A stretch of 64,000 bases of DNA. It comes from CBETVX01 sp965539935. GTDB taxonomy: Bacteria; Bacillota; Clostridia; Peptostreptococcales; Caminicellaceae. This document shows, piece by piece, positions 43,617 through 52,553 of this stretch. Numbering within the stretch: position 1 is the stretch's first letter; each line of letters starts with the position of its first letter. Where the stretch lies: the NCBI GenBank assembly GCA_965539935.1, contig CBETVX010000003.1, forward strand, positions 1 to 64,000. Direction: 5' to 3'. The notes under the pieces are model-generated. The model saw nothing but the letters and a program-made list of their open reading frames with translations, made no database searches and was not told the origin of the DNA. The position numbers and the translations under genes were made by a program.

Positions 43617-44906
43617 ATGATAATAAATGAAAATAATGAAGTAACTAATTTAAATCAAAAAGCCATTTTAGTTGGAATAGATACAGGGAAAGGTAATATA
43701 TCTATTGAAGACTCTATGGAAGAACTAATGGAGCTGGCTAGAGCCGCTGAAGCAGAGGTTTTAGATACAGTAATCCAAGCTAGACCAAATATTGATCCAG
43801 CTTATTTTATTGGTAGTGGGAAAGTAGAAGAAGTGAAACTGATGTGTACAGCTTTAGATGCCGATACAGTAATATTTAATGATGAGTTATCACCATCTCA
43901 AATCAGGAATCTTGAAGAAAAATTGGAAGTGGCAATAATAGACAGAACAACACTAATACTAGATATATTTGCACGTAGAGCCAAGACTAAAGAGGCTAAA
44001 CTTCAAGTGGAGATAGCCCAGCTAAGATATAGACTTCCTAGATTAATTGGACTAGGAAGGTCATTATCTAGAACAGGTGGGGGAATAGGAACTAGAGGTC
44101 CAGGGGAACAGCAGCTTGAACTTGATAGAAGACGAATACTGAAAAGGATCAGTGATTTAAAGAAAGAAATAAAAGCTGTAAAGAAAAATAGAGAAGTTCA
44201 AAGATCTAGAAGAGAAAAAAATAATATTCCTGTAGTAGCTTTAGTAGGATATACAAATGCTGGAAAATCAACTATGATGAACAGATTTTTAAGCATAAGT
44301 GAAAAAGATAATAGCAATAGAGAGGTTTACTCAAAGGACATGCTCTTTGCTACATTAGATACTTATCATAGACAAATTGTACTTGATAGTAATAAGAAGT
44401 TCATATTAATAGACACTGTAGGTTTTGTAAGCAAACTTCCCCATCATCTAGTGGATGCCTTCAAAGCTACATTGGAGGAAGTTGTTGAGGCAGATTTGCT
44501 CATTCATGTGGTGGATATTTCTAATGATAAATATGAGATGCAAATAAATGTGACTCAAAAAGTATTAAAGGATATAGGAATAAAGAATAAACCTACAATA
44601 TATGCACTTAATAAATTTGATAGGGCCAATATAGAATTTGTACCCTTTGAAGAGGAGCATGTATATACTTCAGCACTGACAGGTCAAGGAATGGAAGAGT
44701 TAATTACTAAAATAAACTCTCATATCTTTAAAAATAATAGGATAGTTGAGATGTTAATTCCCTATAATAGAGGAGAAATATATTCATATTTGTGTGAAAA
44801 AACCAATGTTATCAATACAGAGTATAAAGAGGAAGGAATAGGAATTGAAACAGAAGTAGATGAAATAGTATATAATAAATATAAAGAATACATAACGAAA
44901 GAATAA
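43617..44906 (+). CDS. hflX: Ribosome-associated GTPase HflX
   Basis: A 429-residue GTPase that splits stalled or heat-damaged ribosomes. The N-terminal HflX domain contains the Gly-rich loop TGGGIGTRGPGEQQLE (153-168), then a helical linker. The G domain has Walker A GYTNAGKST (211-219), DTVGF as switch II and NKFD for guanine. The start follows AGTGGTGAG. It is followed after 23 bp by a HEAT-repeat gene, probably in the same operon. Confidence 0.95.
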   Translation: MIINENNEVTNLNQKAILVGIDTGKGNISIEDSMEELMELARAAEAEVLDTVIQARPNIDPAYFIGSGKVEEVKLMCTALDADTVIFNDELSPSQIRNLEEKLEVAIIDRTTLILDIFARRAKTKEAKLQVEIAQLRYRLPRLIGLGRSLSRTGGGIGTRGPGEQQLELDRRRILKRISDLKKEIKAVKKNREVQRSRREKNNIPVVALVGYTNAGKSTMMNRFLSISEKDNSNREVYSKDMLFATLDTYHRQIVLDSNKKFILIDTVGFVSKLPHHLVDAFKATLEEVVEADLLIHVVDISNDKYEMQINVTQKVLKDIGIKNKPTIYALNKFDRANIEFVPFEEEHVYTSALTGQGMEELITKINSHIFKNNRIVEMLIPYNRGEIYSYLCEKTNVINTEYKEEGIGIETEVDEIVYNKYKEYITKE

Positions 44907-44929
44907 TTTTGATGAGGGTGAATACTTCC

Positions 44930-45619
44930 ATGAATTTTAAAGAAATATCATGGGACAAGCTAGATAAATTTGAAGTCATAGAGGATGCACTGATTACTTA
45001 TCTTTTATATAAAGAGGGTAAAAATATTGATTTAATTAGTCGAATTAGAAATATTTCCAGGGAAAAAGTTGAGAAGGACATTATAAAGGCTAAAATAAAA
45101 ATAAGGGAAATGAAATCTCACAAGGTTAAATCAAATAAAACCATGTTAGATAAAATCCTTGGATTATCTAAAGAAAAAAGATTAGAATTAATAAAGAACG
45201 CCGATGAAGACAGTATTAATAAGCTTAAAGAAGATATCAAAGGAAAATATAATAAGATAAAAAATCCAGATGATAAAGTAATACTTATCTGGTTAATAGG
45301 AGAATTAAAAGATAAAAGTTTAATGAATATCATTATAAAAGATATGGCTCACTATCATGGAAATGTGAGAAGGATGGTTTGTTCAGCATTGGGGAAACTT
45401 AATGATCCAAGGGGAAGATATGCATTACATAGAGGTTTAAATGATAAAAAGGCACAAGTAAGACAATATGCCGCAAAGGCTTTGGCTGATATAGGAAATG
45501 AAGAATCTATTAGGTTGCTTAAGGATATAGTCAGGAGGCAAAATGAAAAAGACTATGTAAAAATAGCCTGTATCAATTCTATTAAGATTATTAAAAAAAA
45601 TATTATTAATGAAAATTAA
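44930..45619 (+). CDS. HEAT-repeat protein
   Basis: A 229-residue soluble protein. The N-terminal half is helical, with a helix-turn-helix-like segment (EGKNIDLISRIRNISREKVE). The C-terminal half (about 120-220) has three HEAT-like repeats, for example GNVRRMVCSALGKLNDPRGRYAL-type and VRQYAAKALADIGNEESIRLL-type units. The frame opens at 44909, but AGGGTG points to ATG 44930. Close linkage to hflX suggests a ribosome- or stress-related partner, which is inference. The function of the family is not defined. Confidence 0.75.
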   Translation: MNFKEISWDKLDKFEVIEDALITYLLYKEGKNIDLISRIRNISREKVEKDIIKAKIKIREMKSHKVKSNKTMLDKILGLSKEKRLELIKNADEDSINKLKEDIKGKYNKIKNPDDKVILIWLIGELKDKSLMNIIIKDMAHYHGNVRRMVCSALGKLNDPRGRYALHRGLNDKKAQVRQYAAKALADIGNEESIRLLKDIVRRQNEKDYVKIACINSIKIIKKNIINEN

Positions 45620-45713
45620 GGGAAGTCTTTGTTTTTTTTCACTACATCAACTATTTTATCCTATGAGTAAAGTGTTGCTTTAGATACGAAAGGTCGCCCT
45701 ACATTAGTTGCCT

Positions 45714-46076
45714 TTAGCTTTCTTGATAAAGTGGATCCAATTTCATATAGTTATTAACACAATGTTGAGTATTAATTAGCATAAGTTGGCTTTTCTTTTG
45801 TCCCAATATTTTCCAGACATCTAGTAGGGTAGGTAAAACAATATGGGAAATATATTTTCTACTTAAGGTATAAACTTTATTGTTCATTTCGTCAGTTCCG
45901 CGGTATATTATTTTGCCTTTATCAGTTTCTTCTAGATTATCAAAAAAGGGGATATGCATGATGTCATGATAACTGGGCCTATGGTCTTCAGGCAACATAT
46001 TTAAATGTATTGCGGTGGCTACTGATGAAGAATGACATCCGTCAAAACAATGATATATAATATGAAATGAAATCAC
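45714..46076 (-). CDS. DUF3189-family protein with frameshifted C-terminus
   Basis: 120 codons in frame. The start IIYHCFDGCHSSSVATAIHL and the segments LPEDHRPSYHDIMHIPFFD and GTDEMNNKVYTLSRK fit DUF3189, a family of spore formers with no known function. After MK at residue 112 the frame is wrong. One extra A in the AAA at 45743-45741 (minus strand) would continue as IGSTLSRKLKATNVGRPFVS and end at 45661, giving 138 residues and the family's usual C-terminus. The start is also unclear: only a GTG inside the AAGGTGATT site is in frame. Either a fresh mutation or a sequence error. Confidence 0.7.
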   Translation of the reverse strand: MISFHIIYHCFDGCHSSSVATAIHLNMLPEDHRPSYHDIMHIPFFDNLEETDKGKIIYRGTDEMNNKVYTLSRKYISHIVLPTLLDVWKILGQKKSQLMLINTQHCVNNYMKLDPLYQES

Positions 46077-46153
46077 CTTCCATTTTTAATTAGTATATGT
46101 ATTTATTATTTGATAAAAGTGAGATAAATATAATAGGATAAGTAGGTGAGATT

Positions 46154-46807
46154 ATGTCGAAGGATTATAAAACTTTATTTGAATATGGTGAAGCAGAGGA
46201 CATTATTAATAAATCTAGATTTATTGGTTATGCTAAACCTGTTAATAGTGAAGAAGAAGCTATAGAATTTATAGAAAAAATAAAAAAGAAACATAAGGAT
46301 GCAACCCATAATGTACCAGCCTATGTAATTGGATTAAACAATGAAATTCAGAGATATAGTGACGACGGAGAGCCTTCAGGCACAGCAGGAGTTCCAATAT
46401 TAGACATGCTAAAAAAGGAAGAAATTAAAAATACCGTGGTAGTTGTTACTAGATATTTTGGAGGTATTAAGCTAGGAACTGGCGGGTTAGTTAGAGCATA
46501 TACTAAGGCAGCTAAACTTGCTATCAATGAAGCAAAAGTAGTAGAAAAAGCATTTTATAAGCTTTTTCTCATTAGATTAGATTACACATTACATGGCAAA
46601 GTTCAAAATGAGATTATGAATAGTGAGCATATTATTAAAGACACAGTCTATGATGATAAGGTTAATATGTATGTTTACTGTAGGCCCAGTGATATAGACT
46701 TTTTTTTAAATACAATAATTAATCTAACCAGTGACAAAGCTCAAATTGAAGAAAAGGAAGAAGTTTACTTAACTCTTCTAGATGGAAAAATTGTTGAAAA
46801 TAATTGA
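46154..46807 (+). CDS. YigZ/IMPACT-family protein
   Basis: A 217-residue protein of the UPF0029/IMPACT family. The N-terminal domain carries the hallmark YSDDGEPSGTAGVPIL (about 73-88) and TRYFGGIKLGTGGLVRAYTKAA (about 99-120); a small C-terminal ferredoxin-like domain (about 140-210) follows. Bacterial members are suspected to act in translation or nucleic-acid binding, without a firm role. GTAGGTGAG precedes the ATG. It is divergent from the DUF3189 gene. Confidence 0.9.
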   Translation: MSKDYKTLFEYGEAEDIINKSRFIGYAKPVNSEEEAIEFIEKIKKKHKDATHNVPAYVIGLNNEIQRYSDDGEPSGTAGVPILDMLKKEEIKNTVVVVTRYFGGIKLGTGGLVRAYTKAAKLAINEAKVVEKAFYKLFLIRLDYTLHGKVQNEIMNSEHIIKDTVYDDKVNMYVYCRPSDIDFFLNTIINLTSDKAQIEEKEEVYLTLLDGKIVENN

Positions 46808-46873
46808 TAGACCTTGAGTATAAATGGGTATACTTTTATACATAAAAAACATTAGCAGTGGAGGGGTTACATT

Positions 46874-47263
46874 ATGGATATGGAACAACTAAAAAAGGAA
46901 ATGTTAGACAAAAAAGTATGGGCAGTAGTTGGAGCTACAACAAATGAAGAAAAGTTCGGGTATAAAATTTATAAAAAACTTAAGAATAGAGGATATGAAG
47001 TCTATCCAGTTAATCCTAGATGTGATGAAATAGAAGGAGACAAATGCTATAAATCTATAGCAGATTTACCTGTAAAACCTGATTGTGTAGATATGGTAGT
47101 GCCACCAAAGGTTTCAAATAATGTAGTTAATGAAATTGTAGAAAATGGAATTGAGTATGTATGGTTTCAACCGGGTACATTTACTGAAGAAACTATAGAT
47201 TTAGCTGAAGAAAAGGGTCTTAAATTTGTATATTATGATTGTGTTTTAGTAGCATTGGGATAG
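46874..47263 (+). CDS. CoA-binding-domain protein (YccU-like)
   Basis: A 129-residue Rossmann-fold protein of the CoA-binding group (COG1832). Marker segments are VWAVVGATTNEEKFGYKIYKKLKNRG (Gly-rich dinucleotide loop), VYPVNPRCDEIEGDKCYKSIADLP, and FQPGTFTEE near the end. Whether it binds CoA or NAD here is unknown, as is its pathway. GTGGAGGGG precedes the ATG. A hairpin shared with the convergent TSUP gene follows. Confidence 0.88.
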   Translation: MDMEQLKKEMLDKKVWAVVGATTNEEKFGYKIYKKLKNRGYEVYPVNPRCDEIEGDKCYKSIADLPVKPDCVDMVVPPKVSNNVVNEIVENGIEYVWFQPGTFTEETIDLAEEKGLKFVYYDCVLVALG

Positions 47264-47274
47264 TGAAAAGAATT

Positions 47275-47298
47275 AAGCCGCATTTATCGCGGCTTTTT
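47275..47298. terminator. Terminator between the CoA-binding and TSUP genes
   Basis: The 7-bp stem AAGCCGC / GCGGCTT is followed by TTT on the plus strand; the TSUP stop codon lies inside it. Confidence 0.75.
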
Positions 47299-47640
47299 AT
47301 CTTTGTAAAAGAATTGATATAAAGCCATTGCAAATAAAAAAAAACCAAACATCTTTTTTAGTAAATCCGATGAAAGACTTACAGCTAAATTTGAACCAAT
47401 TATAGCTCCAATTATTCCTGTTGTGGTAAGGGGTAGCCAAAGATTTATATCTATATTTTTATTCTTTAAATGGGTAATTATCGCAACAAGAGCAACTGGA
47501 ATAAAAGTAAAAAGATTAACACTTTGGGCCTGTTGCTGGTTTAATTCTGTGAAAAAGATTAAAGCAGGAATTAATATTGCGCCTCCCCCTATGCCCATTC
47601 CACTAATGATACCCGATAAAAATCCTATCAGTGAAAGCAT
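47284..47640 (-). CDS. TSUP (TauE/SafE) permease, half-length subunit 2
   Basis: A 118-residue membrane protein with four segments, carrying the TSUP signature GIISGMGIGGGAILIPALIFF at residues 9-29. The family exports or imports sulfite, sulfoacetate or related anions and is normally about 240-260 residues long. Here it is half-size and begins two bases after the stop of a second half-size TSUP gene of exactly the same length. The two presumably assemble as a heterodimer. The substrate is unknown; cysK is divergent at 48169, so sulfur metabolism is a hint only. Confidence 0.85.
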   Translation of the reverse strand: MLSLIGFLSGIISGMGIGGGAILIPALIFFTELNQQQAQSVNLFTFIPVALVAIITHLKNKNIDINLWLPLTTTGIIGAIIGSNLAVSLSSDLLKKMFGFFLFAMALYQFFYKDKKPR

Positions 47641-47641
47641 A

Positions 47642-47998
47642 TTAAAACACCATCCTAAGAGCAGCCATCATCATGAAAATAGCAAAAACTTTTCTAAGGA
47701 TATTGTTGGGGATTTTGTTTAAAATTTTTGCCCCTATATAACTACCTATTACACCGCCTAATGCAACTTTGAACGTTGTATCTAGAGAAATAACCCCTGA
47801 TTTATAGTATATAAATGTACTTGCAATTGCCAAAGGGAGTATTATTGAGATAGCAGTAGCGTGGGCTTTATGTTCCTCTATATTAAGTAGAAAAATCATA
47901 CCAGGAACCAAAAGAGTTCCTCCACCAGAACCAAATAGTCCGTTTAATAGTCCAGTACAAATCCCAAGCAAACCTATTTTAAAACCTCTTTTTTTCAT
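47642..47998 (-). CDS. TSUP (TauE/SafE) permease, half-length subunit 1
   Basis: A 118-residue membrane protein with four segments and the repeated TSUP motif GLLNGLFGSGGGTLLVPGMIF (about 16-36). A Lys/Arg start (MKKRGFK) suggests an inward N-terminus. It is translated just ahead of the second half-size gene. Together they match the two inverted-repeat halves of a full TSUP carrier. This is a natural split rather than a broken gene, because each half has its own start, signature and clean stop. Confidence 0.85.
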   Translation of the reverse strand: MKKRGFKIGLLGICTGLLNGLFGSGGGTLLVPGMIFLLNIEEHKAHATAISIILPLAIASTFIYYKSGVISLDTTFKVALGGVIGSYIGAKILNKIPNNILRKVFAIFMMMAALRMVF

Positions 47999-48093
47999 AA
48001 AATCAACCCTAATTCCATAAAATATTTACAAAATTAATTTAACCTTATTTTATATATAAAATTCATAGTTAAAAGTTATTTTATTTAAATTAC

Positions 48094-48122
48094 TTGACAT
48101 AGGGTAAAATTAATTATAAAAT
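48094..48122 (+). promoter_or_regulatory. Promoter of cysK
   Basis: A perfect TTGACA (48094-48099), a 17-bp spacer and TAAAAT (48117-48122). Confidence 0.7.
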
Positions 48123-48168
48123 AAAACCACAAATTCTGATATGAATTATATGAATTAGGAGGTAGATT

Positions 48169-49092
48169 ATGAAAGTCTATAATAATATTACTGAATTAAT
48201 AGGTTCAACACCAATGATTAAACTCAATAAAATGACTCCAAAGGATGGAGCGGACATATTTTTAAAGTTAGAGTTTTATAATCCAGGTAGTAGTGTAAAG
48301 GATAGAATAGCTCTAAATATGATTGAATCAGCTGAAAGAGAAGGAATTTTAAAAGAAGGTGGTACCATTGTAGAACCTACCAGTGGTAACACAGGGATAG
48401 GTTTAGCCATGATAGGTGCAGCAAAGGGTTATAGGGTTATATTAGTAATGCCCGATACCATGAGTATAGAAAGAAGAAAACTACTTAAGGCTTTTGGGGC
48501 AGAATTAGTTTTAACTGATGGTGCTTTAGGAATGAAGGGAGCCATTGAAAAAGCTGAAGACCTTGTTAGAAAAAATCCTTCATATTATATGCCACAACAA
48601 TTTAATAACAAAGCTAATCCAGCTATTCATAGAAAAACTACTGCCTTAGAAATATTAGATCAAATGGATAATGATTTTGATATGTTTATTGCAGGAGTTG
48701 GAACCGGTGGAACAATTACAGGGGTCGGAGAAGTGATTAAGGAAAAAATAGATAAGGTAAAGGTGGTGGCTGTAGAGCCAGAAAATTCACCAGTTATGTC
48801 AGGTGGTAAACCAGGACCCCATAAGATTCAAGGTATAGGTGCGGGATTTATACCAGATGTTTTGAATACTGATATTATAGACGAAGTATTTAAAGTTCCA
48901 GATGAAGAAGCCTTTAATATAGCTAGAAAACTTCCTAAAGAAGAAGGGATACTAGTAGGAATTTCATCGGGAGCAGCAGTTTATACAGCTATTGAGAAAT
49001 CAAAGGAATTAGGAAAGGGCAAAAAAATAGTAGTTATAATTCCTAGTTATGGAGAGAGATATTTAAGCACACCATTATTTGAATTAGACTAA
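48169..49092 (+). CDS. cysK: Cysteine synthase A (O-acetylserine sulfhydrylase)
   Basis: A 307-residue PLP enzyme that makes cysteine from O-acetylserine and sulfide. The PLP lysine is K44 in [12 protein letters not shown]. The substrate loop TSGNTG is at 71-76, the phosphate loop [10 protein letters not shown] lies near 175-184, and SSGAAV is near 269. Length and motifs fit CysK rather than cystathionine beta-synthase (no C-terminal CBS domains). AGGAGGTAG supports the start. It has its own strong promoter and terminator and is divergent from the TSUP pair. Confidence 0.95.
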   Translation: MKVYNNITELIGSTPMIKLNKMTPKDGADIFLKLEFYNPGSSVKDRIALNMIESAEREGILKEGGTIVEPTSGNTGIGLAMIGAAKGYRVILVMPDTMSIERRKLLKAFGAELVLTDGALGMKGAIEKAEDLVRKNPSYYMPQQFNNKANPAIHRKTTALEILDQMDNDFDMFIAGVGTGGTITGVGEVIKEKIDKVKVVAVEPENSPVMSGGKPGPHKIQGIGAGFIPDVLNTDIIDEVFKVPDEEAFNIARKLPKEEGILVGISSGAAVYTAIEKSKELGKGKKIVVIIPSYGERYLSTPLFELD

Positions 49093-49114
49093 AAATATTT
49101 ATCTTATATGCAAT

Positions 49115-49148
49115 GGAGCAGATTGATACTGCTCCTTAATTTTTTTGG
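49115..49148 (+). terminator. Terminator behind cysK
   Basis: GGAGCAG / CTGCTCC with a 7-base loop is followed by TTAATTTTTTT. Confidence 0.85.
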
Positions 49149-49210
49149 TGAAATTTTTATAAAATATGGTATAATATCAATAATTAAAAAACAGATAGGG
49201 AGAGAGTAAC

Positions 49211-49960
49211 ATGGAATTAACGATTGATAAAAAAATTGATTCAGTAGTAAAGTGGATTAGAGACCAAGTAGAGGTTTCTAAAACTAAGGGAGTTTTAGTT
49301 GGATTATCAGGTGGAATTGATTCATCGGTTGTAGGATTTCTTATAAAGAAGGCATTTCCACAAAACTCTATAGGTGTTATTATGCCTTGTAAAAGTAATG
49401 AAAAGGATAAACAAGATGCCATGGAAGTAGCAAAGGCCTGTGGACTTGAATACATAGTAGTTGATTTAACAGATGAGCAAGATGCAATCCTAAATAAAGT
49501 TACTAGTGGTTTAGAAAATAAAAACATAGATATCTCTGATGCCAAGAGATTAACAGATGCAAATCTAAGGGCTAGAATGAGAATGAGTACATTATATACA
49601 GTTGCAAATTCTTTAAACTATTTAGTAGCAGGTACAGATAATGCTGCAGAGCTTTATACAGGTTATTTCACTAAGTATGGCGATGGTGGAGTAGATATAC
49701 TTCCAATAGCAAATCTTCCTAAAAGGGAAGTATATGAATGGGCAAAACACTTAGGAGTACCTCAAACAGTTATTGACAGAGCTCCTTCAGCAGGACTATG
49801 GGAAGGACAAACTGATGAAGCTGAGATGGGAACTACCTATAATATGATCGATGATTATTTAGAAGGAAAGGAAATACCTCAAAAAGATAAAGAAATCATA
49901 GAAAGAATGCATGAAAAAACTGAGCATAAAAGAACTATGCCTCCTATGCCTCAAAAGTAG
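49211..49960 (+). CDS. nadE: NH3-dependent NAD+ synthetase
   Basis: A 249-residue amidase-less NAD synthetase that turns deamido-NAD into NAD with ammonia and ATP. The ATP-pyrophosphatase loop SGGIDSS is at 33-39. Later motifs are AGTDNAAELYTGYFTKYGDGG, with the NAD-binding loop, and RAPSAGLWEGQTDE. There is no N-terminal glutaminase domain, so free ammonia is used. GGGAGAGAG precedes the ATG. An extended -10 TGGTATAAT at 49167-49175 is the probable promoter. Confidence 0.95.
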   Translation: MELTIDKKIDSVVKWIRDQVEVSKTKGVLVGLSGGIDSSVVGFLIKKAFPQNSIGVIMPCKSNEKDKQDAMEVAKACGLEYIVVDLTDEQDAILNKVTSGLENKNIDISDAKRLTDANLRARMRMSTLYTVANSLNYLVAGTDNAAELYTGYFTKYGDGGVDILPIANLPKREVYEWAKHLGVPQTVIDRAPSAGLWEGQTDEAEMGTTYNMIDDYLEGKEIPQKDKEIIERMHEKTEHKRTMPPMPQK

Positions 49961-50040
49961 AAAAGATTATTGAATATAGAATTAAATGATATAATATGTT
50001 AAAATAGTGATTGCATTTATTGATTCAAGGAGGAGTTTAC

Positions 50041-50769
50041 ATGGCTGGACATTCAAAATGGGCCAATATAAAACATAGAAAAGGAAAACAAGATGCAAAG
50101 AGAGCTAAAATATTTACAAAACTAGGTAGATATATTATGGTTGCAGCCAGGGAGGGTGGATCAGACCCAGAATATAATGTTGCACTAAAAACTGCAATAG
50201 AAAAGGCCAAGGCAGCTAATATGCCCAATGACAATATAGAAAGGGCTATTAAAAAGGGTGCTGGTGAACTTGATGGTGTTAATTATGATGAAATAACTTA
50301 TGAAGGTTATGGACCAGGCGGAGTTGCCGTATTTGTAGAGGTTCTTACGGATAATAGAAATAGGGCAGCCGCTGATATAAGACATTATTTCACAAAATGT
50401 GGTGGCAACCTTGGAGCAAATGGCTGTGTATCCTTTATGTTTGATAGAAAAGGTGTATTAATAATCGATAAAGAAGAAGGCATGGATGAAGAAGAAATAA
50501 TGCTTCAAGCCATAGATGCAGGGGCAGAGGACTTCAGTGCTGAAGAAGAGTATTTTGAGATAACCACAAGTCCTGAGGAATTTGCAAAGGTTAGAGATGG
50601 CTTAAAAGAAGCAGGATATAACTTCTCAACAGCAGAAATATCCTATATACCTCAAAACTATCAAAAGTTAGAAAAGGAAGAAGATATAAAGAACATGAAC
50701 AAATTAATTGATATGCTTGAAGACAATGATGACGTTCAGAATGTATATCATAATTGGGATATGGAGTAA
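50041..50769 (+). CDS. YebC/PmpR-family regulator
   Basis: A 242-residue protein of the YebC family. It has the canonical start [20 protein letters not shown], then [17 protein letters not shown] and [19 protein letters not shown]. Members act as DNA-binding regulators or as translation factors for polyproline stretches; the role here is open. The frame opens at 50011, but AAGGAGGAG places the start at 50041, which is also the family N-terminus. An extended -10 TGATATAAT at 49987-49995 lies upstream. Confidence 0.95.
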   Translation: MAGHSKWANIKHRKGKQDAKRAKIFTKLGRYIMVAAREGGSDPEYNVALKTAIEKAKAANMPNDNIERAIKKGAGELDGVNYDEITYEGYGPGGVAVFVEVLTDNRNRAAADIRHYFTKCGGNLGANGCVSFMFDRKGVLIIDKEEGMDEEEIMLQAIDAGAEDFSAEEEYFEITTSPEEFAKVRDGLKEAGYNFSTAEISYIPQNYQKLEKEEDIKNMNKLIDMLEDNDDVQNVYHNWDME

Positions 50770-50866
50770 AGATTAGTAATAGTATAAAATTTGGAATAAA
50801 CTACCCTCATAATACATATACTTAGTATGAAATAATGAGTAAATAACTGGATTTTGAGGAGGTAAT

Positions 50867-50962
50867 ATGAGGGTTATACTATCTTTCTCCGGCACAAAAA
50901 AGGAATTCGAAGCATATTTAAAGGCCATAAAACAAATATCAAATATGAAAAATAAAAGGTAG
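50867..50962 (+). CDS. 31-residue protein of unknown function
   Basis: The ATG at 50867 follows GAGGAGGTAAT, and the frame ends at TAG 50960-50962, directly before a terminator. The peptide begins MRVILSFSGTKKEFEAYLKA and ends IKQISNMKNKR. It appears soluble, with a short beta strand and an amphipathic helix. It lies between the YebC gene and the YjjI/YjjW pair. I recognise no family. A strong ribosome site plus a private terminator make a real gene likely. Confidence 0.55.
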   Translation: MRVILSFSGTKKEFEAYLKAIKQISNMKNKR

Positions 50963-50964
50963 TT

Positions 50965-51000
50965 AAAGGGAATCCTAGGATAGGGGTTCCCTTATTCTTT
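50965..51000 (+). terminator. Terminator behind the 31-residue ORF
   Basis: AAGGGAATCC pairs with GGGGTTCCCTT, with ATTCTTTT behind it. Confidence 0.7.
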
Positions 51001-51059
51001 TAAAATAAAAGAAACTATTGTATAATTAATTATTATAATAATGTTAAGGAGATGATTGT

Positions 51060-52553
51060 ATGGATAACATTTTAGATACTATAAAAAATAAATCCTTGAC
51101 CTATCAACAAAAGGTCTTAGAATTAGCTAGAGTAGCAGAAAATAGCATCGATGTTTTAGATATTAGTAAAGAAGCTAAGGGATATATGGATGAAGGTATA
51201 ATTTGTGATTTATTTGAAGGAAATGCTCCCTATAGACCTAGATATATTTTACCTGACTATAAAAAATTTATGGAAAATGGTAGTGAATTTTTAGGATTAA
51301 AACCACCTACTAATTTACTTGAAGCAGTAAATAACTTATTAATCATCTATAAGCATGTACCTTCTATAACTTCTTTTCCAGTATTTCTAGGAGAATTAGA
51401 TGACTTATTAGATCCTTTTATTGAAGATGAAGACAGTGCCTATGAAATAATAAAGCTATTTCTTACTCACCTAGATAGAACCTTGACAGATTCTTTTGTT
51501 CATGCAAATATCGGTCCAAAGGCTACAAAGGCAGGAAGACTAATTTTAAGGGCTGAAAAAGAGCTTAAAAATGCCGTTCCTAATTTATCATTGAAATATA
51601 CCGATGAAACTCCTGAAGATTTTGCCCTGGAGGCAATTGAAACAGGTTTTGAAGCAGCAAAACCCTACTTTGTAAACCATGAAATGTATATGAATGATTT
51701 TAATACAAAGTATGGTATATGTAGCTGTTATAATGGGTTGCCCATCGGAGGAGGAAGCTTTACTCTTGTAAGATTAAATCTATATTATTTAGCTAAAAAG
51801 TCTAACTCACCTAAAGAGTTTATTGAAGTTTATTTACCTAAGGCTGTTTCTTTAATGAATGAAATAATGGATAAGAGAATAAAATTCATTGTTGAAGAAA
51901 GTGGCTTTTTTGAAAGTAATTTCTTAGCTAGAGAAGGTTTAATAGATAAAGATAGATTTACAGCAATGTTTGGTATATATGGGGTAGCTGAATGTGTTAA
52001 CTATTTATTAAAGGCTGAAAAACTTGAAGATAAGTATGGTCATAATGATGAAGCTGATGAATTAGCCTATGATATTATTAAAGCCCTCGAGAAGGAAGTA
52101 AATAAACATACTAATCCTTATTGCAAAATATCTAATAATAAATACCTATTACATGCTCAGTCAGGAATATCTTCTGATAAAGATGTTACACCAGGATGTA
52201 GAATTCCTATAGGAGAGGAACCTGAACTGTTAGATCATATTATGCATGCATCAAAATTCCATCAATTTTTCCCAACGGGAATTAGTGATATATTTACCTT
52301 TGAAAGCACTGCTAAAAATAATCCTAAATTTATATTGGATATAATTAATGGAGCTATGAAAAAAGGTTTAAGAATGTTTTCATTCTATCAACATGATGGG
52401 GATTTTATAAGGATTACTGGATACCTTGTGAAAAAATCTGAGATGAATAAGTTTAAAGCAGGATCAGAAACTTTACATGATACTGTGGCTTTAGGTTTAG
52501 AGGCAGTTGAAAATCAAAGATTACTTGAAAGAAAGGTAAGAAAAAATGACTAA
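51060..52553 (+). CDS. yjjI: YjjI-family glycyl radical enzyme
   Basis: A 497-residue enzyme of the small YjjI branch of glycyl radical enzymes. The radical glycine is G454 in FIRITGYLVKK, close to the RVxGY pattern. Candidate thiyl cysteines are C221 and C223 in KYGICSCYNG. Such enzymes work only without oxygen and need a radical SAM activase, which is encoded next with an 8-bp overlap. The reaction of YjjI proteins is unknown. At about 500 residues it is much shorter than pyruvate formate-lyase. A promoter TTTTAA-N17-TATAAT (50998-51026) and AAGGAG precede it. Confidence 0.85.
   Translation: MDNILDTIKNKSLTYQQKVLELARVAENSIDVLDISKEAKGYMDEGIICDLFEGNAPYRPRYILPDYKKFMENGSEFLGLKPPTNLLEAVNNLLIIYKHVPSITSFPVFLGELDDLLDPFIEDEDSAYEIIKLFLTHLDRTLTDSFVHANIGPKATKAGRLILRAEKELKNAVPNLSLKYTDETPEDFALEAIETGFEAAKPYFVNHEMYMNDFNTKYGICSCYNGLPIGGGSFTLVRLNLYYLAKKSNSPKEFIEVYLPKAVSLMNEIMDKRIKFIVEESGFFESNFLAREGLIDKDRFTAMFGIYGVAECVNYLLKAEKLEDKYGHNDEADELAYDIIKALEKEVNKHTNPYCKISNNKYLLHAQSGISSDKDVTPGCRIPIGEEPELLDHIMHASKFHQFFPTGISDIFTFESTAKNNPKFILDIINGAMKKGLRMFSFYQHDGDFIRITGYLVKKSEMNKFKAGSETLHDTVALGLEAVENQRLLERKVRKND

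Noticed and set aside
47284..47998. Calling the TSUP halves a frameshifted single gene
   Set aside because: Each half has its own start, glycine signature and stop, and they are equal in length.
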